Assembly (NCBI GenBank): GCA_017481745.1
Contig: JAFUOV010000022.1
Coordinates: 1-47,284, forward strand
Direction of reading: 5' to 3'
Source of the DNA: Bacteroidaceae bacterium
Lineage (GTDB): Bacteria; Bacteroidota; Bacteroidia; Bacteroidales; Barnesiellaceae_A
Length of the DNA: 47,284 nt
The notes under the pieces: generated by a model
Seen by the model: only the letters and a program-made list of their open reading frames with translations
Told to the model about the DNA's origin: nothing
The model's database searches: none
Translations under genes and position numbers: made by a program
Shown: positions 27,819 to 36,262 of the stretch, one piece after another
Layout: every line of letters starts with the position of its first letter
How positions within the stretch are numbered: position 1 is the first letter of the stretch

Positions 27819-28172
27819 ATGGAAAAGCAAAATAAAGATGTTCCATTAGAGTCAATTGTGAAAATCTTAATTACTCAAAATAAGCAACTTTTAAAAAGAG
27901 TTGATGAATTGGAACGTGAATTGGAACAGCAAAATGTAGAACTTTGTGCCGTAAATAAATCTTTGAGGCAAAAAGAATCGGAGATTGCCGATTTGAGAAA
28001 ATCATCTCGGGCATTTTATAGAGGGATTACACGCTCAGAAGGTTTTGGTAATATTATCAAGCATATAAGACGAATGTACAAAATAAGACTTAATAAATAT
28101 AAAAGCCAGAGGGATGAATTGTTGCGTCGATTGGAAAATGATAGAAATGAAGAGGGTAAATCGGTAGATTGA
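27819..28172 (+). CDS. Small coiled-coil protein of unknown function
   Basis: I do not recognise this 117-residue protein. It has no signal peptide or membrane helix. Residues about 10-65 show heptad-like Leu/Ile/Val spacing rich in Glu, Lys and Gln (LLKRVDELERELEQQNVEL), predicting a coiled coil. The C-terminal half is strongly basic (HIRRMYKIRLNKYKSQRDEL), which could bind nucleic acid or form another helix. Base composition is clearly more AT-rich than flanking genes. It stands alone between the divergent hut operon and mutY, with its own promoter-like sequence. Genuine coding is supported by the promoter, the clean start and the ordered helical pattern. Confidence 0.65.
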   Translation: MEKQNKDVPLESIVKILITQNKQLLKRVDELERELEQQNVELCAVNKSLRQKESEIADLRKSSRAFYRGITRSEGFGNIIKHIRRMYKIRLNKYKSQRDELLRRLENDRNEEGKSVD

Positions 28173-28194
28173 TTTATTAAGTTTAATGCGATAA

Positions 28195-28202
28195 TACCTT
28201 TG
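28195..28202 (+). promoter_or_regulatory. -7 promoter box immediately before mutY
   Basis: TACCTTTG matches TAnnTTTG exactly and ends only 7 bases before the mutY ATG (28210). Transcription would then begin at or next to the start codon, implying a leaderless or nearly leaderless mRNA. No well-spaced TTTG was found upstream. Confidence 0.5.
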
Positions 28203-28209
28203 TATCGTG

Positions 28210-29277
28210 ATGGAAGAGAGAAACGAATTGCTAATAACCCGCCTTGAAAGATGGTATGCCGACCATGCGCGCGACTTGCCTTGGCGACACACCGACGATG
28301 CCTATAAAATATGGGTGTCTGAAATCATTTTGCAACAGACTCGTGTGGCGCAAGGATACGATTATTACCTCCGTTTCATCGAAAGATTTCCCGATGTGTC
28401 GTCGTTGGCTGCTGCCGATGAAGATGAGGTGATGAAGTATTGGCAGGGGTTGGGATATTATAGCCGAGCCCGTAATATGCATGCTGCTGCTCGTGATGTC
28501 GTGGCGCGTTTTGCCGGTCACTTCCCGTCGACCTACGACGATATTCGCTCGCTCAAGGGTGTGGGCGATTATACGGCTGCTGCCATTGCTTCTATTGCTT
28601 ATAACCTGCCGCATGCGGTGGTCGATGGCAATGTGTATCGAGTGCTGTCGCGACTGTTTGATGTAGATATTCCTATAGATACGCCCGATGGGAAGCGCTA
28701 TTTTGCCGAACTTGCCGGTGCGATGTTGCATCGTGAGAATGCCCGCGTTTACAATCAGGCAATAATGGAGTTTGGAGCGTTGCAATGTGTGCCCTCGGGG
28801 TGCGATTGTGAGCAGTGTCCGGTGCAAGATATGTGCGCTGCATACGCTGCCGGATGCGTGGGCAAACTTCCGGTAAAACAAGGGAAAGTTTCGATGAAAT
28901 CGCGATATTTCTACTATTTTGCGATAGAATGTAACGGCTCTACATGGTTGCAAAAACGTGTGGGTAATGACATCTGGCGCAACCTCTATGAATTTCCGTT
29001 GATAGAGATGACTCGAGAGGTCGATTTTTTGGAGCTGCAGCAATCCGATGCATATCAAAAACTCTTTGAAGGCGTGGGGCGAGTTACCTTTACTGCACAA
29101 CCTTATAGCTGTCGCCATGTGTTGACACATCGCATCATCTATGCAACTTTCTATACGGTGCATTTAGATTCGGTTTCATCGAATATTTCACACCTTACGC
29201 AACTGCCCACGACCGATATTGAGCGCTATGCCGTATCGCGCCTTACCGAGATGTATCTGCAATGGCGAGAAAAATGA
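28210..29277 (+). CDS. mutY: A/G-specific adenine glycosylase MutY
   Basis: This 355-residue DNA repair enzyme removes adenine mispaired with 8-oxoguanine. The catalytic Glu38 is in WVSEIILQQTR; the helix-hairpin-helix reads LKGVGDYTAAAIAS with the key Asp139 in AVVDGNVYR. The iron-sulfur cluster ligands are Cys193, Cys200, Cys203 and Cys209 with the canonical 6-2-5 spacing. The C-terminal NUDIX-like domain (about 230-350) recognises 8-oxoG. An in-frame GTG lies one codon upstream at 28207; the ATG at 28210 was preferred. A -7 box lies 7 bases before the start, so the gene seems to have its own promoter. Confidence 0.96.
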   Translation: MEERNELLITRLERWYADHARDLPWRHTDDAYKIWVSEIILQQTRVAQGYDYYLRFIERFPDVSSLAAADEDEVMKYWQGLGYYSRARNMHAAARDVVARFAGHFPSTYDDIRSLKGVGDYTAAAIASIAYNLPHAVVDGNVYRVLSRLFDVDIPIDTPDGKRYFAELAGAMLHRENARVYNQAIMEFGALQCVPSGCDCEQCPVQDMCAAYAAGCVGKLPVKQGKVSMKSRYFYYFAIECNGSTWLQKRVGNDIWRNLYEFPLIEMTREVDFLELQQSDAYQKLFEGVGRVTFTAQPYSCRHVLTHRIIYATFYTVHLDSVSSNISHLTQLPTTDIERYAVSRLTEMYLQWREK

Positions 29278-29344
29278 GAAGAAATAGTACATTTTTTTTC
29301 AAAAACAGAGTCGCGTATAAAGGGGAGATATAATCAAGATTTTG

Positions 29345-29352
29345 TATCTTTG
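29345..29352 (+). promoter_or_regulatory. -7 promoter box for the phoH-purC-menG-hflX-dprA run
   Basis: TATCTTTG followed by C matches the Bacteroidales -7 consensus perfectly. It lies about 40 bases before the phoH start and after the mutY stop. The following six genes are on the same strand with short gaps, so it probably drives at least the first of them. Confidence 0.65.
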
Positions 29353-29392
29353 CACACAATATAAACAAAATAAGCAGACAATCGGAAGTTAA

Positions 29393-30412
29393 ATGATAGA
29401 ACGCGTAATAATTCTCGAAGGTGTTGACCCCGTACTTTTCTATGGTGTGAACAACAGCAATATCCAATGTGTAAAGAATTTATTCCCTAAATTGCGCCTT
29501 GTGGCACGTGGTAACGTGCTGAAAGTGATGGGCGACGAGGTGGAGACGGCTCATTTCGAGGAGAAAATACGTGCTCTTATGGCATACTGCGAGGAGCATA
29601 ATGCCTTGAATGAGGAGGTAATTATTGCTACTATCAAGGGTGAAGTGCCTGCTGCAACCAAGATTGATGACGACCTCATTATCTATGGCGTGAATGGCAA
29701 GCCTATCGTGGCGCGTTCGGTCAATCAGCAGAAGTTGGTACAATCGGTCGAGGAGAACGATCTCGTCTTTGCGCTAGGTCCTGCCGGCTCGGGTAAGACG
29801 TATGTAGCCATAGCCCTTGCTGTGAAGGCGCTGAAAAACAAAGAGGTGAAGCGAATAATCTTGAGCCGTCCGGCTGTAGAGGCTGGCGAGAAACTTGGTT
29901 TCCTGCCCGGCGATATGAAAGATAAAATCGACCCCTATTTGCAGCCCTTATACGATGCATTGCAAGATATGATTCCGGCGCTCAAACTCAAGGAGTATAT
30001 GGAGACAAATGTCATACAGATAGCTCCTCTTGCCTTTATGCGTGGACGTACGTTGAGCGATGCCGTTATCATACTCGACGAGGCGCAGAATACCACTACC
30101 CACCAGATGAAGATGTTTCTTACTCGCTTGGGCTTGAATGCCAAGATGATAGTAACCGGTGATATGTCACAGATAGACTTGCCGGCACAACAGACATCGG
30201 GTCTTGTGCAAGCGGTGCGCATCTTGTCGCGTGTGAAGGGGGTAGGTCGCATCGAGTTTAACAAGAAAGATATTGTCCGACACAAGCTTGTGCAACGCAT
30301 TGTTGAGGCGTATGAGCAACACGACGAGCAAGCCAAGAAAGAACGCGAAGAACGCAAGGCTGCACAGCAAAAAAATGTCGATGAAATGGATCAAAAAAAT
30401 AATAACAACTAA
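29393..30412 (+). CDS. phoH: PhoH family ATPase
   Basis: This 339-residue cytoplasmic P-loop protein belongs to the PhoH/YbeZ family, linked to RNA metabolism and ribosome maturation. Walker A is GPAGSGKT at residues 129-136 and Walker B is ILDEAQ at 227-232. Between them, LSRPAVEAGEKLGFLPGD is the family signature. The N-terminal region resembles the small KH-like part of bacterial PhoH proteins. The last 30 residues are a Lys/Glu/Gln-rich tail ending in a run of Asn. It is followed by purC after 12 bases. Confidence 0.95.
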   Translation: MIERVIILEGVDPVLFYGVNNSNIQCVKNLFPKLRLVARGNVLKVMGDEVETAHFEEKIRALMAYCEEHNALNEEVIIATIKGEVPAATKIDDDLIIYGVNGKPIVARSVNQQKLVQSVEENDLVFALGPAGSGKTYVAIALAVKALKNKEVKRIILSRPAVEAGEKLGFLPGDMKDKIDPYLQPLYDALQDMIPALKLKEYMETNVIQIAPLAFMRGRTLSDAVIILDEAQNTTTHQMKMFLTRLGLNAKMIVTGDMSQIDLPAQQTSGLVQAVRILSRVKGVGRIEFNKKDIVRHKLVQRIVEAYEQHDEQAKKEREERKAAQQKNVDEMDQKNNNN

Positions 30413-30424
30413 TATAATCGCATT

Positions 30425-31372
30425 ATGAGTAAAGCATTGGTAAAAACAGATTTCAATTTTCCCGGACAGAAGAGTGTATATCATGGTAAGGTGCGCGATG
30501 TATATAACATCGACGATGAGTTGTTGGTGATGGTTGCCAGCGACCGCATATCGGCATTCGACGTTATTCTGCCCGAAGGAATACCCTATAAAGGGCAAGT
30601 ATTGAACCAGATAGCTGCCAAGTTCTTGGATGCTACTGCCGATATTGTTCCCAACTGGAAAATGGCGACCCCCGACCCGATGGTAACTGTGGGTGTGCGC
30701 TGTGAGCCATTCAAGGTAGAGATGGTAGTGCGTGGCTACCTTACAGGTCATGCTTGGCGCGAGTATCGCGATGGCAAACGCAGCATCTGTGGCGAGCCTA
30801 TGCCCGAGGGTATGCGCGAGAACGAGAAGTTCCCTCAACCCATTATCACGCCTACAACCAAGGCTGATGAGGGTCATGACGAAGATATATCGAAAGCCGA
30901 CATTATAGCTCGTGGCATCGTGTCGAAAGAGGACTATGAGCAATTGGAGAAATATACTCTCGCTCTGTACCAACGTGGTTGCGAGATGGCAGCCGAAAAG
31001 GGCTTGATTCTTGTCGACACCAAGTATGAGTTTGGTAAGAAAGACGGAAAAATAATACTTATCGACGAGATACATACCCCCGATTCATCGCGTTATTTCT
31101 ACGCCGAGGGCTACGAAGAGCGCCTCGCTCGTGGCGAGGAACAACGTCAGTTGTCAAAGGAATTTGTTCGTCAATGGCTCATTGCCAATGGTTTCCAAGG
31201 CAAAGAGGGGCAAACCGTACCCGAAATGACTCCCGAATATTGCAACAGCGTAACCGACCGTTATGTAGAGTTGTACGAGAACATTGTGGGCGAGAAGTTC
31301 GTTAAAGCCGAAGTTGCCGACGTTGCAGCCCGCATCGAAAACAACGTAACCGAGTATCTGAAAAATCGCTAA
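30425..31372 (+). CDS. purC: Phosphoribosylaminoimidazole-succinocarboxamide synthase
   Basis: The 315-residue enzyme joins CAIR and aspartate with ATP to make SAICAR in purine synthesis. Diagnostic motifs are [20 protein letters not shown] (residues 21-40), [37 protein letters not shown] and VDTKYEFG, with [16 protein letters not shown] at the active site. It is of the longer, roughly 300-residue type. It sits between phoH and the menaquinone methyltransferase gene, with only a 6-base gap to the latter. Confidence 0.97.
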   Translation: MSKALVKTDFNFPGQKSVYHGKVRDVYNIDDELLVMVASDRISAFDVILPEGIPYKGQVLNQIAAKFLDATADIVPNWKMATPDPMVTVGVRCEPFKVEMVVRGYLTGHAWREYRDGKRSICGEPMPEGMRENEKFPQPIITPTTKADEGHDEDISKADIIARGIVSKEDYEQLEKYTLALYQRGCEMAAEKGLILVDTKYEFGKKDGKIILIDEIHTPDSSRYFYAEGYEERLARGEEQRQLSKEFVRQWLIANGFQGKEGQTVPEMTPEYCNSVTDRYVELYENIVGEKFVKAEVADVAARIENNVTEYLKNR

Positions 31373-31378
31373 TCACGT

Positions 31379-32110
31379 ATGAAAGCCGAGGAGGTAAAAC
31401 CCTACGACAACGATGCCGCCAAGACAGGACAAGTGCGCGAGATGTTCAACTCGATAGCACCTGCATACGATGTGATGAATCGTATGATGACCCTTGGTAT
31501 CGACACTATATGGCGCCGCAAGGCTGTCGATATGGTGGGCAAGTACAATCCTCGTCGGGTGCTCGATGTAGCTACCGGTACGGGCGATTTGGCATTCCTT
31601 ATCGACAAGCGTTTGCGCCCCGAACAACTATTGGGTATCGACCTCTCGGAAGGTATGCTTGCCATTGCCCGCGAGAAAGCCTTGCAAAAGGGTGTTGCCG
31701 ACAGGCTCTCTTTTGCGGTTGAAGATTGCCTCTCGCTTTCGTTACCCGACAATAGCTACGATGCTATTACCGTAGCCTACGGTGTGCGCAATTTTGAAAA
31801 TTTGAAGCAGGGCTTTGCCGAGATGTATCGCGTATTGGCACCCGGCGGTGTGTTGTGTGTCATAGAGTTATCGACACCCGAGCACTTCCCCATGCGACAG
31901 TTGTATAAGTTCTATACCTATACGATAATACCCCTTGTGGGACGTATTGTGTCGCGCGACAAGCAGGCATACAGCTACTTGCCTCGCTCGGTAGCAGCCG
32001 TTGCGCAAGGCGAGGAGATGCTCGACATATTCCGTTCGGTAGGCTTCAAGAATTGCCGCCTTCGTCGCCTTACGTTTGGTGCTTGTACCATTTATATGGG
32101 CGAGAAGTAA
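31379..32110 (+). CDS. menG: Demethylmenaquinone methyltransferase (MenG/UbiE)
   Basis: This 243-residue SAM-dependent methyltransferase performs the last step of menaquinone synthesis. The SAM-binding motif is VLDVATGTGDLAFL near residues 61-74, followed by GIDLSEGMLAIARE. FNSIAPAYDVMNRMMTLGID near 23-42 and VAYGVRNFENLKQGFAEMYR are UbiE/MenG signatures. Bacteroidales respire with menaquinone, so menG is the more apt name, although ubiE is often used. It is followed by hflX after 32 bases. Confidence 0.95.
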   Translation: MKAEEVKPYDNDAAKTGQVREMFNSIAPAYDVMNRMMTLGIDTIWRRKAVDMVGKYNPRRVLDVATGTGDLAFLIDKRLRPEQLLGIDLSEGMLAIAREKALQKGVADRLSFAVEDCLSLSLPDNSYDAITVAYGVRNFENLKQGFAEMYRVLAPGGVLCVIELSTPEHFPMRQLYKFYTYTIIPLVGRIVSRDKQAYSYLPRSVAAVAQGEEMLDIFRSVGFKNCRLRRLTFGACTIYMGEK

Positions 32111-32142
32111 AACAGATGTGCGGTTTTGAAAAACTGAGATAG

Positions 32143-33387
32143 ATGAAAGAATTTATACATACGCAGATGGCGAGCGAGCGAGCGGTGCTTGTAGGTCTTA
32201 TTACAGCCAACCAGAATGAGGCAAAGACCAACGAGTACCTCGACGAACTTGCTTTCCTTGCCGAGACAGCCGGTGCGCAACCCGAGCGCCGCTTCTTGCA
32301 GCGACTCGACTATCCCAACCCTCGCACCTATGTGGGTACGGGTAAGTTGCAGGAGATTAAAGACTATATCGACCAGAGTGCCGAAGACGAAGAGGGTGGC
32401 GTGGGGCTTGTTATTTTCGATGATGAACTCTCGCCCAAGCAGATGCAGAATATCGAGCGCGAGTTGCAAGTGAAAATACTTGATCGTACCAGTCTTATCC
32501 TCGATATCTTTGCCCTTCGTGCGCAGACTGCCAATGCCAAGACACAGGTCGAGCTGGCACAATATCAATATTTATTGCCGCGATTGACACGTTTGTGGAC
32601 TCACTTGGAGCGCCAACGTGGTGGTATAGGTATGCGTGGTCCCGGTGAAACCCAAATCGAAACCGACCGTCGTATTATCCTCGACCGCATTTCGCGCTTG
32701 AAAGAGGAGCTTCGCAACATCGACCGTCAGAAGGTGATACAACGCAAAAACCGCGGTAAGATGGTGCGCGTGGCTCTTGTGGGCTATACCAATGTGGGTA
32801 AATCGACATTGATGAACCTCTTGAGCAAATCGGAGGTTTTTGCCGAGAACAAGCTCTTTGCAACACTCGATACCACAGTGCGTAAGGTCATTATCGAGAA
32901 CTTGCCATTTTTGTTATCCGATACGGTGGGCTTCATCCGTAAGTTGCCAACCCACTTGGTCGACTCGTTCAAATCGACCCTCGATGAGGTGCGTGAGGCA
33001 GATATGTTGGTACATGTTGTCGATATTTCTCACCCTGCGTTTGAGGAGCAAATAGAGGTGGTAAATCGCACGTTGCACGATATATGCCCCAACGAAGAGA
33101 AGCCTATGATTATAGTTTTCAACAAGATAGATGCCTTTACGTATGTAGAGAAGGCAGCCGACGACCTCACACCTCGTACCCGAGAGAATATTTCGCTCGA
33201 CGAGTTGCGCGAGACGTGGATGGCACGTATGAACGATAGTTGCATCTTCATATCGGCTACCGAGCGCAACAATATCGAGGAGCTGAAAGCTATGTTGTAC
33301 CAACGTGTCAAAGAGATACATACGCAACGTTTCCCCTACAACGACTTCTTGTTTCAGTATTACGAAGATACGACCGAAGAACAATAG
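32143..33387 (+). CDS. hflX: Ribosome-associated GTPase HflX
   Basis: The 414-residue GTPase splits stalled or stressed ribosomes. The N-terminal HflX domain carries YVGTGKLQEI near 63 and IFDDELSPKQMQNIE, and the linker ERQRGGIGMRGPGETQIETD (156-175) is a family hallmark. G1 is GYTNVGKS at 214-221, G3 is SDTVGFIRKLP at 259-269 and G4 is FNKID near 325-329. The C-terminal region ends acidic. The stop is followed after 2 bases by the thioesterase start, indicating co-transcription. Confidence 0.97.
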   Translation: MKEFIHTQMASERAVLVGLITANQNEAKTNEYLDELAFLAETAGAQPERRFLQRLDYPNPRTYVGTGKLQEIKDYIDQSAEDEEGGVGLVIFDDELSPKQMQNIERELQVKILDRTSLILDIFALRAQTANAKTQVELAQYQYLLPRLTRLWTHLERQRGGIGMRGPGETQIETDRRIILDRISRLKEELRNIDRQKVIQRKNRGKMVRVALVGYTNVGKSTLMNLLSKSEVFAENKLFATLDTTVRKVIIENLPFLLSDTVGFIRKLPTHLVDSFKSTLDEVREADMLVHVVDISHPAFEEQIEVVNRTLHDICPNEEKPMIIVFNKIDAFTYVEKAADDLTPRTRENISLDELRETWMARMNDSCIFISATERNNIEELKAMLYQRVKEIHTQRFPYNDFLFQYYEDTTEEQ

Positions 33388-33389
33388 TT

Positions 33390-33797
33390 ATGGAAGCACC
33401 CTATATTTACGAACTTGAATTTAAAGTTCGCGACTACGAGCTCGATATGGAGGGGATAGTCAATAATGCCAACTATCAGCACTACCTCGAGCACACCCGC
33501 CATGAGTTTCTGCTGACACTTGGTCCGGGCTTTGGCGAGATGGTAGAGCAAGGCATATCGCCGGTGGTAACTCGGGTGGATATTCGGTACAAAACACCCC
33601 TGCGCAGTGGCGACACCTTTGTGTGTCGTCTGTACTTGCGCCGCGAGGGTATCCGCTATGTCTTTTATCAAGATATATTCAAATCGACCGGCGAGTGCTG
33701 TGTCAATGCCGTTATCGACACCGTTTTTACCCGCAACGGTCGTCCTACTCGTGGCGATGAATTTGCCTCGTACTACGAAAAAATTCTCAACCCATAA
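33390..33797 (+). CDS. Hotdog-fold acyl-CoA thioesterase (YbgC/4HBT-like)
   Basis: This 135-residue protein belongs to the 4-hydroxybenzoyl-CoA thioesterase-like hotdog family. The signature region reads FKVRDYELDMEGIVNNANY (residues 10-28), with the likely catalytic Asp at 19 and the VNNANY turn, then HYLEHTRHEFL. The start at 33390 was chosen because it is the first ATG after hflX (2-base gap) and gives the normal family N-terminus; a longer frame reaches back into hflX and is not believable. Substrate cannot be told from sequence. It is followed by dprA after a few bases. Confidence 0.92.
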   Translation: MEAPYIYELEFKVRDYELDMEGIVNNANYQHYLEHTRHEFLLTLGPGFGEMVEQGISPVVTRVDIRYKTPLRSGDTFVCRLYLRREGIRYVFYQDIFKSTGECCVNAVIDTVFTRNGRPTRGDEFASYYEKILNP

Positions 33798-33803
33798 ATT
33801 GTG

Positions 33804-34928
33804 ATGGATACCTTTGCCGACGAACAATTGCGCTATCGCATAGCCTTGGCAGGAGTCAAGGGTATGAACCGATTGCTTGCCGAGACTCTTGTAGAGCTGA
33901 CCGGCGATGTGTCGGCTTTTTTTACGCTATCGCAACGTGAGTTGACCGAGTTGACCGGTTGGAACAGTACTCTATTTAGCGAGGTAGAGCGAGGCAAGGC
34001 ACTTTTGTCGGCAACCAACGAAATATCGTTTATTCGCAAGAACAATATCACACCGCTATTCTTTACCGATGCCGATTATCCGCAGCGGCTCTTGGAGTGC
34101 GACGATGCACCGTTGATGCTCTATTATAAAGGCAATACATCGCTACAAGTGCCGCGTGTAGTGAGCATTGTGGGTACACGTCATGCCACACCCTATGGCA
34201 AGAATTTTGTCGATACGTTGATGCGCGACCTTGCCGATGCTTGTCCCGACACGCTGATAGTGAGTGGGTTGGCTTATGGTGTAGACGTCGCAGCACATCG
34301 TGCCGCATTGCGCTATGGCTTGCCTACGGTGGGCGTGTTGGCGCATGGACTCAATACCATCTATCCCGCACAACATCGCAATACAGCAGTCGAAATGTTG
34401 GGTAATGGTGGCTTGCTCACCGAGTATACCTCGTCGCAGGCTACTCACCGAGGCTTTTTCCTTGCGCGCAATCGCATTGTAGCCGGTCTTGCCGATGCCG
34501 TTGTAGTAGTAGAGTCGGGGATAAAAGGAGGTTCATTATTTACAGCAACGATAGCCGGCGACTATCATCGCGATGTCTTTGCTCTGCCCGGTCGTGTGGG
34601 CGATATATCGTCGATGGGTTGCAACAACCTCATACGACAGAACAAGGCGGCACTGCTCACCTGTGCCGACGACTTGATAGAGGCAATGGGGTGGGGCAAT
34701 CGTAGAGAACAACCGTCGCAAACGACGTTGACTGTCGAGCGCGAGGTAGACCTTACTGCCGAGGAACAGCGCATCATGCAATATCTGTCGCTCAACGGAG
34801 AAGGACAAATAAACCGCATGGCAGTAGAGTTGGATACACCCATTGCCACCCTCTCGGCAACACTTGTCGAGCTGGAGTTTAAGGGATGCGTAGTTGCATT
34901 CCCCGGTGGGGTATATCGTCCTATGTAA
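33804..34928 (+). CDS. dprA: DNA-processing protein DprA
   Basis: The 374-residue protein loads RecA on incoming single-stranded DNA in natural transformation. The Rossmann-like core contains VSIVGTRHATPYG near 118, IVSGLAYGVDVAAHRAAL near 153, TVGVLAHGLNTIYPAQH and SGIKGGSLFTATIA near 240, all DprA hallmarks. The N-terminus has SAM/helix-hairpin-helix-like motifs (GVKGMNRLLAETL) and the C-terminus a winged-helix-like domain (EGQINRMAVELDTP). A GTG one codon upstream (33801) is an alternative start. It is the last gene of the phoH-to-dprA run. Confidence 0.96.
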   Translation: MDTFADEQLRYRIALAGVKGMNRLLAETLVELTGDVSAFFTLSQRELTELTGWNSTLFSEVERGKALLSATNEISFIRKNNITPLFFTDADYPQRLLECDDAPLMLYYKGNTSLQVPRVVSIVGTRHATPYGKNFVDTLMRDLADACPDTLIVSGLAYGVDVAAHRAALRYGLPTVGVLAHGLNTIYPAQHRNTAVEMLGNGGLLTEYTSSQATHRGFFLARNRIVAGLADAVVVVESGIKGGSLFTATIAGDYHRDVFALPGRVGDISSMGCNNLIRQNKAALLTCADDLIEAMGWGNRREQPSQTTLTVEREVDLTAEEQRIMQYLSLNGEGQINRMAVELDTPIATLSATLVELEFKGCVVAFPGGVYRPM

Positions 34929-34958
34929 CATTTCTATTATTGATAGACAATCTGATAT

Positions 34959-34983
34959 GGTGGTAAATCTCTTATTTGCCACC
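34959..34983. terminator. Hairpin between dprA and the small membrane protein gene
   Basis: GGTGGTAAA (34959-34967) pairs with TTTGCCACC (34975-34983) with one G-T wobble and a 7-base loop. It lies 30 bases past the dprA stop and overlaps the 3' end of the convergent small gene. No clear U-tract follows on either strand, so termination is only a possibility. Confidence 0.35.
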
Positions 34984-35109
34984 CATGACAATATCTACCA
35001 GATATCCGAAAGATATAAACACAACAATAAACAGTATACCGATAAGAATACCTATCAGTATGCGGCTGCGCTTCTCATCATAGTCATTCTTTTGCCTGAA
35101 CTTTCCCAT
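34972..35109 (-). CDS. Small single-span membrane protein, 45 residues
   Basis: Too short for routine gene finding, but the minus strand encodes a clean 45-residue protein with start at 35107-35109 and TAA at 34972-34974. It begins with a charged segment (MGKFRQKNDYDEKRSR), continues with a long hydrophobic helix (ILIGILIGILFIVVFISFGY, residues 17-36) and ends VDIVMGGK. A perfect TAnnTTTG -7 box lies about 45 bases upstream, and it ends convergently with dprA. Positive-inside reasoning puts the N-terminus in the cytoplasm. I do not recognise the family and give no function. Confidence 0.65.
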   Translation of the reverse strand: MGKFRQKNDYDEKRSRILIGILIGILFIVVFISFGYLVDIVMGGK

Positions 35110-35152
35110 ACTCTATATATTAATGTATCGTATGTAAAACAATCAGGTTGTG

Positions 35153-35160
35153 CAAAAGTA
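35153..35160 (-). promoter_or_regulatory. -7 promoter box of the 45-residue membrane protein gene
   Basis: On the minus strand TACTTTTG followed by CAC matches TAnnTTTG exactly, 44 bases before the start codon at 35109. No good TTTG was found at the -33 distance. The remaining 115 bases up to porP are AT-rich; nothing further could be assigned there. Confidence 0.45.
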
Positions 35161-35275
35161 TTGGAGTATAGAGCTGTGTTTTATCTCTATAATTGCGGTA
35201 GAAGGAATAAAAAAATAGCAATTAATACAATTTAATAGCGATTTTGCAGTTATTATAATTGGTATATAATACAAA

Positions 35276-36259
35276 ATGCGTCGCTTATTGCAACATATTA
35301 TCCTCGTTGTTCTGTGTGTGCTGCCCTTTGCAGCTCATGCACAGATGGATATACAGTTGTCGCAGTATTGGGCAGCGCCATCATACTACAACGCAGGAGC
35401 TGTGGGACAGGGCGATAAGCTCAATATCTTGGCAGGAACGCGCCAACAATGGATAGGCATTGAAGGTGCTCCGTCGGCGTTCTGGGGGCGTGTAGATATG
35501 CCATTCAAAATATTGTCGAGCCACCATGGTGTAGGTATTACCTTCAGTAGCGGAACAGAGGGTTTGTTCTCAAATATGGTATTTGGAGCGCAATATGCCT
35601 ATAAGTACAAGATAAAGAAAAGTTATCTGTGTATAGGTGTGCAAGCCGGTATTGTCAACCAAAAATTTGATGGGACAAAAGTAGAGATACCCTCAAGCGA
35701 CCACCACACTCCTGCCGGCGAAGATGAAGATATACCCACAACCGAGGTCGAAGGCTTGTCGTTTGATATGGGATTGGGTATATATTATGTGCATCCATAC
35801 TTCAACGTGGGTATATCTGTAACCCACCTTACCGAGCCTACCATACGCTACGATGATAGCAGTGGCAGCGGACAAAACGAGAATGGATTTGAAGTTTTTG
35901 TGCCGCGACAATTTTATTTTATTGCAGGAGGCAATATACCGTTAAAAAATCCGTTATATGAAATACAGCCCTCTGTGATGGTGTCGACCGATTTGAACGT
36001 CTTTACAGCCGAAGCGACGGTGCGATTGCGTTACAATAAGTTCTTTTGGGGTGGCGTAGGCTACCGTTGGAACGATGCGGTTTCTATCATGGCAGGTGCC
36101 GAGTACAAGGGATTCATCCTCGGATATTCGTATGATTTGCCCGTTACAGCAGTGCTCAAGGCAAGTAGCGGTAGCCATGAAGTATTTGTGGGATATAGCA
36201 TGAAACTCGATTTATCAGACAAAAATAAAACAAAACATAAAAGTATTCGTATACTGTAA
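35276..36259 (+). CDS. porP: PorP/SprF family type IX secretion outer-membrane protein
   Basis: This 327-residue protein begins with a signal peptide (MRRLLQHIILVVLCVLPFAAHAQ) followed by MDIQLSQYWAAPSYYNAG, the typical mature start of PorP/SprF proteins. The remainder is a beta-barrel pattern with alternating aromatic and glycine-rich strands (HHGVGITFSSG, LSFDMGLGIYYVHPYFNVGISV), a form seen in the family. In T9SS, PorP joins the outer-membrane part of the machine with PorK, PorN and PorE-like proteins. It is the first gene of the cluster and is followed by gldK after 3 bases. Confidence 0.94.
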   Translation: MRRLLQHIILVVLCVLPFAAHAQMDIQLSQYWAAPSYYNAGAVGQGDKLNILAGTRQQWIGIEGAPSAFWGRVDMPFKILSSHHGVGITFSSGTEGLFSNMVFGAQYAYKYKIKKSYLCIGVQAGIVNQKFDGTKVEIPSSDHHTPAGEDEDIPTTEVEGLSFDMGLGIYYVHPYFNVGISVTHLTEPTIRYDDSSGSGQNENGFEVFVPRQFYFIAGGNIPLKNPLYEIQPSVMVSTDLNVFTAEATVRLRYNKFFWGGVGYRWNDAVSIMAGAEYKGFILGYSYDLPVTAVLKASSGSHEVFVGYSMKLDLSDKNKTKHKSIRIL

Positions 36260-36262
36260 GTT

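Noticed and set aside
34894..35235. A 113-codon plus-strand frame overlapping the dprA end
   Set aside because: It has no family resemblance, odd composition and no promoter. The opposite strand holds a far more convincing small membrane protein with its own -7 box.
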